Positions 9,104-16,783 of a stretch of DNA of 64,000 nucleotides are shown in pieces. A program made the translations under genes and the position numbers. The DNA comes from Sunxiuqinia sp965372405 (GTDB lineage: Bacteria; Bacteroidota; Bacteroidia; Bacteroidales; Prolixibacteraceae), in the NCBI GenBank assembly GCA_965372405.1, contig CBDVCE010000005.1, forward strand, positions 1 through 64,000. The letters run 5' to 3'. The first letter of the stretch is position 1, and every line of letters begins with the position of its first letter. The notes under the pieces are model-generated. The model did no database searches and was not told the DNA's origin. It saw only the letters and a list, made by a program, of their open reading frames with translations.

Positions 9104-10033
9104 ATGAAAAAAAGATTTTTTTCTGTGGTAACTCTATTTGCCATTTCTGCGATAATGTTTTCATGTTCCGATGATCCCACACCTCCAATAGTTGAAATGT
9201 TTTTTGAGGTGGATGCTGATGATCCTTATACGATTAACTTTACGACAACAGCTGAAAATGCTGCATCATATTCCTGGAATTTTGGTGATAATGAAACAGG
9301 ATCTGGTGCAACTACCAGCCATACTTATGATATGTCGGGAGATTATACCGTAAGAGTTACAGCAATTGGCGAAGGTGGAGAAGCTATGGCTACAAAAGAT
9401 GTTAATATTTCTGCATCTATGGACGAAATGCTATCTGGAGGGTCTGCTGCTGCCAATGGTAAAACATGGGTAATAAGTAGAACCGCAACTCCGGGTGTTG
9501 ATGGGGCAGGTGCTTTTGATCCATCATTTCCTGCTGATATTATGCCGGGAACAGATAACTTACTGGATATGGTAGGTCTTGGAGCTGAGTATGATAACGA
9601 ATATACTTTTTACAACGATGGTAGTTATTCTGTAGATAATAAGGATGGGAATAATCTTTCTGTTTGGGTGTATTGCGCAATGGAAATTGGAATGGATAAA
9701 GTAGTTACTCAAACACCTGTTGGGATATTCTCCGTTCAAAGTACACCTCTAACAAATGCAACTTGGAGTTTAACCGAGAATACAGATCTTGTTGTGGATG
9801 CAGTAGATGAAGGTGCAGATGAAACATTTACTCCGAAAACTGTCACTTTCCCAAATGCAGACTACCTTACATTTGGTAATGGCGGTTTTATTGCGCTTCA
9901 GGATTATGCTGTAAACGCAATAATTCGGGATATTACTTCTGATAGAATGGTGGTTGCAATATATATGCATAGTGTAATAGCAGCAGCTGATAAACCTTCG
10001 CATATGGTTACACTCTCATTCGATGCTAAATAA
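9104..10033 (+). CDS. PKD-domain surface lipoprotein, probable SGBP
   Basis: This 309-residue lipoprotein (lipobox MFSC, Cys21) occupies the position where PULs usually carry surface glycan-binding proteins. A PKD (Ig-like) domain lies at about residues 30-105, with the signature SYSWNFGDNETGSG followed by YTVRVTA. The remainder (about 115-309) is a predicted all-beta domain that I cannot assign. It is rich in Gly, Asp and aromatic residues, and similar tails accompany PKD modules in other Bacteroidota glycan loci. No catalytic motif is visible. The likely role is to hold substrate near SusC/D. It is 27 bp after susD and 94 bp before the GH5 gene, with a hairpin between. Confidence 0.75.
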   Translation: MKKRFFSVVTLFAISAIMFSCSDDPTPPIVEMFFEVDADDPYTINFTTTAENAASYSWNFGDNETGSGATTSHTYDMSGDYTVRVTAIGEGGEAMATKDVNISASMDEMLSGGSAAANGKTWVISRTATPGVDGAGAFDPSFPADIMPGTDNLLDMVGLGAEYDNEYTFYNDGSYSVDNKDGNNLSVWVYCAMEIGMDKVVTQTPVGIFSVQSTPLTNATWSLTENTDLVVDAVDEGADETFTPKTVTFPNADYLTFGNGGFIALQDYAVNAIIRDITSDRMVVAIYMHSVIAAADKPSHMVTLSFDAK

Positions 10034-10062
10034 TACTGTAGTTTAAAAAGGGGAGAAAACAT

Positions 10063-10091
10063 AGACTGCCGGCTTGTAGTTTCGGCAGTCT
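10063..10091 (+). terminator. Intercistronic hairpin before the GH5 gene
   Basis: A perfect 9-bp stem (AGACTGCCG with CGGCAGTCT) with an 11-base loop is followed by AATTTCACTT, a weak U-tract. It may be a partial terminator or a stabilising 3' structure that sets GH5 expression below SusC/D. Confidence 0.45.
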
Positions 10092-10127
10092 AATTTCACT
10101 TCGTTTAATTTCAATAAATATACTCCA

Positions 10128-11747
10128 ATGATTTTACGATATACAGTTATTTTATTCATCTCTATGCTCTTATTTGCTTGCAATAAAAGTCAAGAGAAGA
10201 ACGAAATGAAAGGATTTATTAAGGTTGAAGGGCAGAAGTTTATCGATCCGCATGGTCGTCAGGTAATTTTTAGTGGTATCAATTTCATTAGTAAAAATCC
10301 AAGTGAAAAATATATGCCATTGCAAGGTGTTGAGACTTTTAAGCAATTTAAAAGCTGGGGTTTTAACTGTATTCGATTGGGTATTATTTGGGATGGTCTA
10401 GAGCCGGAACCGGGGAAGTACAATGAAGAATATTTGCTTGAAATTGATAAAAGAATTGAATGGGCCGAAAAAAACGGATTGTATGTTATGCTTGATATGC
10501 ATCAGGATCTGTTTAGTGTTAAGTATTCTGATGGTGCTCCTGAATGGGCAACTCTGGATGATGGCGCTGAACATATAACAGGAGCAATCTGGAGCGATTC
10601 ATATATGATTAGTCCGGCTGTTCAGAATGCATTCGATAATTTTTGGGCGAACAAGCCAGTTTCTGATGGTGTGGGCGTTCAAGATCATTATGCAAATGTT
10701 TGGAAAATGATTGCTAAACGATATGCTAAGAATAAGGCGGTTATTGGTTTTGATATAATGAATGAACCTTTTATGGGTACTGTTGCAAATGAAATAATGC
10801 CACAATTATTGAAGGCTTATGCAACGGTTTTGGTTGAAGAAACAGGAGTTGAACCTCCATCGATAGAGTCGTTAGCCGCTACATGGTCTGAAGAGAAAAG
10901 TCGATTAGAGGCTCTAAGATTTATGGCTGACAGAGGTAGGTATTCCAGAATTATTGATTCTATTTATGAAATATGCAGCGCTTTTGAGAAGAATGAACTT
11001 CAGAAAATGTATCAACGAGTTGCTAATGCGATTAGAGAGGTAAATCAGAATCATATACTTTTTCTGGAACATAGTTATTTTTCTAATACGGGAGTGTTAA
11101 CTTCTATTGAACCCGTTAAACTTGTCAATGGTGAATCAGATCCTCTTGTGGCTTATGCAGCTCATGGATATGATTTGGTTGTTGATACAAAAGATGTTGG
11201 TCTGCAAAGTTCCGATCGGGTTGAGTTTATCTTTGAACGAATCGCTGAAAGCTCAAAAAGAATGAATATTCCGGTTTTAATAGGTGAGTGGGGTGCATTT
11301 CATGGGCATTCTTTAGATATGGTTCGTTCAACTAGAGAGATTTTGAAGATATTTGAGGATTTTAAATTTGGTAATACTTTTTGGGCTCATTATAATAAGA
11401 TTGATGAGTCTCCATTTTTCCAGGATGCATTAATCAGGCCATATCCTGTTGCTGTCTCTGGTGATTTAGTTTCGTATAATTATGATTTTGAACAGCGGAC
11501 TTTTAATTGCTCATGGAAAGAGAAAAGTGGTATTAAGGCCAATTCCGTATTTTTCATCCCAAATCTAAGCCTAATTACAGAAGAAGATATTGAGATTACT
11601 CCAGAGCCGGAACGAATAACCTTCGAGTATATTAAAGACGCAAAGTCAGGTTATATTGTAGTTTCTCCTTCGGGTGAAAACGATAGTTGTACTCTGAATT
11701 TTCAGATTCCGGAAAATGAGACAAACAAAATTAGCTTAGATAATTAA
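10128..11747 (+). CDS. GH5 endoglycoceramidase-like glycosidase, lipoprotein
   Basis: This is a 539-residue GH5 retaining beta-glycosidase with lipobox LFAC (Cys18). The (beta/alpha)8 barrel shows DPHGRQVIFSGIN (about 36-48), GFNCIRLGIIWDGLEPEPG, LDMHQD, the acid/base IMNEP (Glu213) and the nucleophile LIGEWG (Glu387). This motif set matches the endoglycoceramidase (EGCase) branch of GH5, whose members release whole oligosaccharides from glycosphingolipids. Other activities occur in related subfamilies, so glycolipid cleavage is a hypothesis. After the barrel, about residues 455-535 form a C-terminal beta-sandwich, also usual in this branch. It is the only enzyme directly joined to the first SusC/D unit and is followed by a terminator. 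Confidence 0.85.
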   Translation: MILRYTVILFISMLLFACNKSQEKNEMKGFIKVEGQKFIDPHGRQVIFSGINFISKNPSEKYMPLQGVETFKQFKSWGFNCIRLGIIWDGLEPEPGKYNEEYLLEIDKRIEWAEKNGLYVMLDMHQDLFSVKYSDGAPEWATLDDGAEHITGAIWSDSYMISPAVQNAFDNFWANKPVSDGVGVQDHYANVWKMIAKRYAKNKAVIGFDIMNEPFMGTVANEIMPQLLKAYATVLVEETGVEPPSIESLAATWSEEKSRLEALRFMADRGRYSRIIDSIYEICSAFEKNELQKMYQRVANAIREVNQNHILFLEHSYFSNTGVLTSIEPVKLVNGESDPLVAYAAHGYDLVVDTKDVGLQSSDRVEFIFERIAESSKRMNIPVLIGEWGAFHGHSLDMVRSTREILKIFEDFKFGNTFWAHYNKIDESPFFQDALIRPYPVAVSGDLVSYNYDFEQRTFNCSWKEKSGIKANSVFFIPNLSLITEEDIEITPEPERITFEYIKDAKSGYIVVSPSGENDSCTLNFQIPENETNKISLDN

Positions 11748-11827
11748 GATATTAGGGGGGAATGTAAAAACCGTTTTAGTTGAGAATTTTAGTGTACCGG
11801 CTTATTTTGAAAACTAAAGCTTTGCAG

Positions 11828-11861
11828 AGAGAGTGTCCGAATTTGGATGCTCTCTTTTTTT
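11828..11861 (+). terminator. Rho-independent terminator after GH5
   Basis: The stem AGAGAGTGTCC pairs with GGATGCTCTCT (11 bp with two G-U pairs, 6-base loop) and is followed by six T. It closes the first PUL operon. Confidence 0.8.
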
Positions 11862-11888
11862 GAAAAATTAGCCAGGTAATTCAAAGGA

Positions 11889-12060
11889 TTTTAAAACATG
11901 CTGAGCATACATGTTTTTGTCCAGAGCGACCCCATATTTATGCTGAGCAACATAATAATTGACAAGAGCGACCTATGAAATGCATGGAGCGACCTCTCTT
12001 TTATGTTGAGCATACATGTTTTTGTTCGGAGCGACCCCTGAAAAGCCTTGAGCAAGCTCA
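11889..12060 (+). repeat. 21-bp-period array (array A2), eight anchors
   Basis: Anchors of the form GAGC start at 11903, 11924, 11945, 11966, 11987, 12008, 12029 and 12050, each exactly 21 bp apart. Full anchors read GAGCGACC and alternates read GAGCAA or GAGCATAC. Units 1-2 recur nearly unchanged as units 6-7, displaced by 105 bp (five periods), so the array grew by block duplication. Its first 80 bp match array A1. No gene is recognisable between 12061 and 12299. Confidence 0.88.
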
Positions 12061-12299
12061 CTTTTACCATTTTGTTCAGCAGGAATTGGTGGTTTAAAAG
12101 CAAATCTCAGAACCAGATACAACCATGCTAAAATCAAAGGTTAACCTTATTCCTAAATCATATTTACATTAACCATCGTTATTTCCTTTTTGAAAATCTT
12201 AACCGAGCATAATTCAATTTTATTCTATCGTTGTCTGTTCTTAAAGACTGTCTCCTTAATGCCGACCAATTCAAATTAATCTGATAACCTGATGGTTAA

Positions 12300-12656
12300 G
12301 CGAATTCAGAAGAGCTGGTTCAGGAAGTATTTCTGAAATTGTGGAATAACAGACAAACTCTTGATAGTTCCCAGAATATCAAATCTTTCCTTTTTAAAAT
12401 CACGGTAAATACGATTTATGATTATATTCGGTATAAAAATGTAGAAAATGCTTTTCATGAATTCGTTGCTCACGATTCTATGAATTCCGATGAAACTTGG
12501 CAAGAAGTTGTATGCAATGATATGTTAGCGCAAATCAATAGGCTATTACAATTAATGCCAGAGCAGCGTTGTGAAATTTTTAGTTTGAACAAAGAGAAAG
12601 GTCTTTCAAATGATGAAATTGCAGACGTATTAAACTACACTGGTGAGAATAAATAG
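12300..12656 (+). pseudogene. Decayed ECF sigma factor gene
   Basis: The open frame starts after a TAA at 12297 and enters directly into sigma-2 (EELVQEVFLKLWNN), so the first ~50 residues of a normal ECF factor are missing. Sigma-4 begins normally (MPEQRCEIFSLNKEKGLSNDEIADVLN) but stops after TGENK, where the recognition helix (usually ISVKTVE...) should follow. No ATG lies near the frame start. With both ends lost it should not work as a sigma factor. It lies 76 bp before the sulfatase gene and suggests that the sulfatase/GH92 segment once had its own ECF-controlled SusC/D module. Confidence 0.8.
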
Positions 12657-12732
12657 CGAAATTATGGAGGATTGATAGATAAGGACTACTTGCTTGGGAA
12701 ACAGAGTTTAACTTAAATATAAAACATTAATT

Positions 12733-14250
12733 ATGGTAATAAAAGCAGTTAAGGTAAAACATGTGTGCATTTTCTTATTATTGCTTTCTTTTTATTCTTG
12801 TTCTGATTTGAATAAAAATCAAGAAAGTAAGAGGCCAAATGTATTATTAATCTGTGTTGATGATTTAAGACCTGATTTAGCTTGTTACGGAAATGATTTA
12901 ATTGTTTCTCCAAACATCGACAAGCTTGCTTCTGAAGGATGCCTTTTTAAAAGACATTACGTACAATGTGCAATTTGTGGACCTTCTCGGTCGACCTTGA
13001 TGACTGGGAAAATTGAACAAGGATGGGATTTGTGGAGCGATTATAGGAAAAAAGGAGTTGAGCCCAAACAGGCCATTGCACTCCCACATCTTTTTAAAAA
13101 GAATGGTTATGTAACGGTTGGAATTGGTAAAATCACTCATCAACCGGGAGGTGTTTTAGATAAAAACCAAAAGGAACATGTTATTCCATTTAGCTGGGAT
13201 ACTACCTATACGGAAGTTGGAAAATGGAAGACTCCGTGGAGGGCATTTTTTGCCTATGCCAACGGCGATGCCCACAATACTGCCATGCGAATTGGTGTTG
13301 AAACACCACGTCTGCCATTTGAAATCGGAGATGTAGATGATGAAGGTTATCCTGATGGTTTAAATGCACTTGAAGCAGTTAAACAGCTAAAGCTTTTAAA
13401 AAAGGAGAACAAACCATTTTTTCTGGCTGTTGGATTTTTCAAACCACATTTACCTTGTAATGCTCCTAAAAAATACTGGGATTTATATGACAGTGATAAA
13501 ATACCTTTGGCTACCAATAACTATGCACCTAAAGATGCCAATGTAGAATATTGCTTAAATAAAAGTCCTGAACTTACAACACACTACCCTTGGCCAGACG
13601 GAGCGGGAGTAGTAAGCCAGGAAAGTGCGAAAAACCAAAAACATGCTTACTATGCTTGTGTAAGTTATATTGATGCTCAAATTGGGAAAGTACTCGATGA
13701 GTTAAAACGACAGGAGCTTGATAAAAACACAATTGTGGTGCTTTGGTCTGACCATGGTTGGCATTTGGGAGAGCATGGCATTTGGGGGAAAATGACAAAT
13801 TTCAATACTGCAACCAATAGCCCTTTAATAATGAAAGTTCCAGGACATACCACGAATGGTAAAGTTGCTAATGGCCTGGTTGAAACGGTTGATATTTATC
13901 CTACGCTTGCTGAACTATGCGGTATTGAATATGCAAATGATTTAGATGGTGAAAGTCTGATGCCTGTCCTTGAAAATAGCGAGTTGAAAGGGAAACCTTA
14001 TGCCCGAAGTTTCTATTTTAGAAATAAGGCACTTGGGAAAACATTAAAAACTGATTCTTATCGAATTGTAAGATGGGCAACTGAAAATGATAGCACAGTG
14101 GCTATTGAATTGTTTGATCACAAGAATGATCCGGAGGAAAATATCAACATTGCATATAAAAATAAAGCACTTACCGATTCATTACTGATTCAGCTAAAGG
14201 GAGCAAGATTTTTAAGTCAGGATAAGCCATTTTTAAAAGGTTGGGAATAG
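12733..14250 (+). CDS. Formylglycine-dependent sulfatase, iduronate-2-sulfatase-like (S1 family)
   Basis: This 505-residue SPII lipoprotein (lipobox FYSC) hydrolyses sulfate esters. The maturation motif is ICGPSRSTLMTG with Cys82 as the residue converted to formylglycine (C-x-P-S-R type), so an anaerobic or FGE-type maturase is needed from elsewhere. Metal ligands are visible at DDLRPDL (about 43-49) and in WSDHGWHLGEHG near residue 339, which is typical of the iduronate-2-sulfatase-like branch (SulfAtlas S1_7 and relatives). The substrate sugar cannot be predicted, although its neighbours are two GH92 mannosidases. Length is normal. It follows the decayed ECF gene and precedes a terminator. 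Confidence 0.92.
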   Translation: MVIKAVKVKHVCIFLLLLSFYSCSDLNKNQESKRPNVLLICVDDLRPDLACYGNDLIVSPNIDKLASEGCLFKRHYVQCAICGPSRSTLMTGKIEQGWDLWSDYRKKGVEPKQAIALPHLFKKNGYVTVGIGKITHQPGGVLDKNQKEHVIPFSWDTTYTEVGKWKTPWRAFFAYANGDAHNTAMRIGVETPRLPFEIGDVDDEGYPDGLNALEAVKQLKLLKKENKPFFLAVGFFKPHLPCNAPKKYWDLYDSDKIPLATNNYAPKDANVEYCLNKSPELTTHYPWPDGAGVVSQESAKNQKHAYYACVSYIDAQIGKVLDELKRQELDKNTIVVLWSDHGWHLGEHGIWGKMTNFNTATNSPLIMKVPGHTTNGKVANGLVETVDIYPTLAELCGIEYANDLDGESLMPVLENSELKGKPYARSFYFRNKALGKTLKTDSYRIVRWATENDSTVAIELFDHKNDPEENINIAYKNKALTDSLLIQLKGARFLSQDKPFLKGWE

Positions 14251-14441
14251 TCTATGTATTTTCTTAAAAAGTGTTGCCTCATATATTAGGCTAATTAATT
14301 TCTTTAATAAATGACACTTCCATTTATTTGGATCTGATGTTGCTGAGACAATTTTATTCCCAATCTCAGAAAATGAGAGACAGCGAAATCCGAATTTGGC
14401 GCAAAATTCAGGTTATTAAATAACCTGCTGAATTATAATAC

Positions 14442-14475
14442 AGCACCGTCAGTTTCTGGCGGTGCTTATTTTTTT
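14442..14475 (+). terminator. Rho-independent terminator after the sulfatase
   Basis: An 11-bp stem (AGCACCGTCAG with CTGGCGGTGCT, one G-U pair) is followed by TATTTTTTTG. A second perfect hairpin, CAGGTTAT with ATAACCTG, lies just upstream near 14410-14428. Confidence 0.82.
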
Positions 14476-14533
14476 GTAGTATCTTGTGGCGTTTTTAATT
14501 ATATCTAAACACAACTAAATTTCATTCGAAATT

Positions 14534-16762
14534 ATGCACAAAATAGCTTGGTTTTTTGCATTTGCTGTGGGGATTATTTTTTATAGTTCGTGCAGTCAAA
14601 ACACACAAAAGAAAATAGTAAATCAAATAGATTTTGTTGATCCGTATATTGGTTCAGGAGGTCATGGACATGTATTTGTTGGCGCAAATGTTCCTTTTGG
14701 AGCTGTCCAACTTGGGCCTAGCAACATTGTTCAGGGTTGGGATTGGTGTTCCGGATACCACTACTCTGATTCAATTATAATTGGTTTTTCACATACTCAC
14801 CTTAGCGGAACAGGTATTGGTGATTTGGGTGATGTTCTGATGATGCCAGTTTCTGGTGATTATACTCCAAATGTTTCATCTGAAAATCCTTATGATTGGA
14901 AAGCATTATATTCTCATGAAAAGGAATCTGTTAGTCCGGGGTATTACAGTTTATCCATTAATCGCTTTAATGTGGATGTTGAATTAACTGCTTCAGAAAG
15001 GGTAGGGTTTCATAAATACAATTATAAAGGAGAAGGGAATTCAAAGCTGATTGTAGATTTAAATTATGGAATTGGTTGGGATAAACTGGTTAATTCCGCA
15101 ATTGAAAAGATTGGTGGAAATTCAATACAAGGACATCGCAATTCTGCAGGTTGGTCAAAAGATCATCGTGTATTTTTTCATACAGAATTCTCGAAAGAAA
15201 TTCAAAGCATAAAGATTATTGATTCTTCTGATGAAAAAGGAATCGCTACAGCATTGCTTGAATTTGAAGGCAATGGTGAGTTGCTGGTGAAAACAGCTAT
15301 TTCTCCGGTAGATAATGCTGGAGCAAAAAGTAATATGAATGAGATCAACCACTGGGACTTTGAGGTTGCTAAAACTGAGGCTGAAAAGAAATGGAATAAG
15401 CAACTGTCCAAAGTAAAAGTGGAATCAAAAAGTGAAGCAAAGAAAGAAGTTTTCTACACTGCCCTTTACCACACGATGATTGCTCCATCCTTATTTAATG
15501 ATATCAATGGTGATTACCGTGGAAGTGATAAAGAGATCAGGAAAAATCCAGCACATAATACGTACACCACTCTTTCTTTATGGGATACCTATCGTGCTGC
15601 CCATCCACTTTATACTCTGGTTCAACCTGAACTTGTAAATGATTTGGTAAACACCATGCTTGATATTTACCAGCAACAGGGTAAACTTCCTGTTTGGCAC
15701 CTTATGGGCAGTGAAACAAATACAATGGTTGGCTATCATGCCGTTCCGGTAATTGTTGATGCGTACCTAAAAGGTTTCAGGGGATTTGATGCCGAATTGG
15801 CTTTTGAAGCAATGAAAAGTTTTGCTCTGTCTGATGAAAGAGGATTAGATAAAATAAAGGAATTAGGCTATATCCCTGCGAAGAGTGAAATAGAATCGGT
15901 TGCTAAAGCTTTGGAATATGCCATTGATGATCGTTGCATTGCAGCTATGGCAAAAGCAATGGGGAAAACGGAAGATTATGAGTTGTTCCTTAAACGATCA
16001 AAATATTATCAGAATTACTTTGATACTGATCGTCAATTTATGAGAGGTAAATTAGCAGATGGTTCATGGAATACTCCATTTAATCCGGTTTCATCATCCC
16101 ATAGAAATGACGATTACTGCGAAGGAAATGCTTGGCAATACACCTGGCTGGTACCTCAGGATGTTGAAGGTTTGATTAGTTTATTTGGTGGAGATGAACC
16201 ATTTACTACAAAGTTAGATAGCTTATTTACAATTGAATCTGTAAAAGTTGAAGGAGCTTCAGCAGATATTTCTGGTTTGATTGGTCAGTATGCACATGGC
16301 AATGAACCAAGTCATCATGTAGCCTACATGTACGCTTTTGCGGGGCAGCAGTGGAAAACAGCTGAAAAAGTGCGTTTCATCATGGATGATTTTTATACCG
16401 ATCAACCAGATGGCATTATTGGAAATGAAGATTGTGGACAGATGTCGGCATGGTTTGTTTTCTCATCTATGGGCTTTTATCCCGTAAATCCGGCTAATGG
16501 TGTGTACGTTTTTGGAAGCCCTTTATTTGATAAAGTAAGTTTGAGTCTTCCCGAGGGAAAGACATTTACAGTTGAGTCTGTTAACAATAGCAGCGATAAT
16601 ATTTACATTCAGTCAGTAGAGTTGAATGGACAAAAATATGAGAAGAGCTTCATCCGTCATAAGGATGTAGTAGGTGGTGGAAACCTGAAGTTTCACATGG
16701 GACCAAAACCTAATTATGAGTTTGGTAAAGCAGAATCAGCACGACCTAAATCAGATATTTAA
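14534..16762 (+). CDS. GH92 alpha-mannosidase, lipoprotein
   Basis: This 742-residue calcium-dependent inverting exo-alpha-mannosidase has an SPII signal with Cys20 (FYSSC). GH92 signatures are the N-terminal VDPYIGSGGHGHVFVGA with PFGAVQLGPS, the central LWDTYRAAHPLYTL and the C-terminal HGNEPSHH, followed by GNEDCGQMSAWFVFSSMGFYP. Glu591 in HGNEP corresponds to the general acid of characterised GH92 enzymes, and the NEDCGQ segment carries the acidic residues used as base. The enzyme should therefore be active on Man-alpha-Man linkages of N-glycans, mannans or mannosylated lipids. Length is normal. It is 22 bp upstream of a second GH92 that lacks the acid. Confidence 0.95.
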   Translation: MHKIAWFFAFAVGIIFYSSCSQNTQKKIVNQIDFVDPYIGSGGHGHVFVGANVPFGAVQLGPSNIVQGWDWCSGYHYSDSIIIGFSHTHLSGTGIGDLGDVLMMPVSGDYTPNVSSENPYDWKALYSHEKESVSPGYYSLSINRFNVDVELTASERVGFHKYNYKGEGNSKLIVDLNYGIGWDKLVNSAIEKIGGNSIQGHRNSAGWSKDHRVFFHTEFSKEIQSIKIIDSSDEKGIATALLEFEGNGELLVKTAISPVDNAGAKSNMNEINHWDFEVAKTEAEKKWNKQLSKVKVESKSEAKKEVFYTALYHTMIAPSLFNDINGDYRGSDKEIRKNPAHNTYTTLSLWDTYRAAHPLYTLVQPELVNDLVNTMLDIYQQQGKLPVWHLMGSETNTMVGYHAVPVIVDAYLKGFRGFDAELAFEAMKSFALSDERGLDKIKELGYIPAKSEIESVAKALEYAIDDRCIAAMAKAMGKTEDYELFLKRSKYYQNYFDTDRQFMRGKLADGSWNTPFNPVSSSHRNDDYCEGNAWQYTWLVPQDVEGLISLFGGDEPFTTKLDSLFTIESVKVEGASADISGLIGQYAHGNEPSHHVAYMYAFAGQQWKTAEKVRFIMDDFYTDQPDGIIGNEDCGQMSAWFVFSSMGFYPVNPANGVYVFGSPLFDKVSLSLPEGKTFTVESVNNSSDNIYIQSVELNGQKYEKSFIRHKDVVGGGNLKFHMGPKPNYEFGKAESARPKSDI

Positions 16763-16783
16763 ACAGTAAAATCGATATCAACA

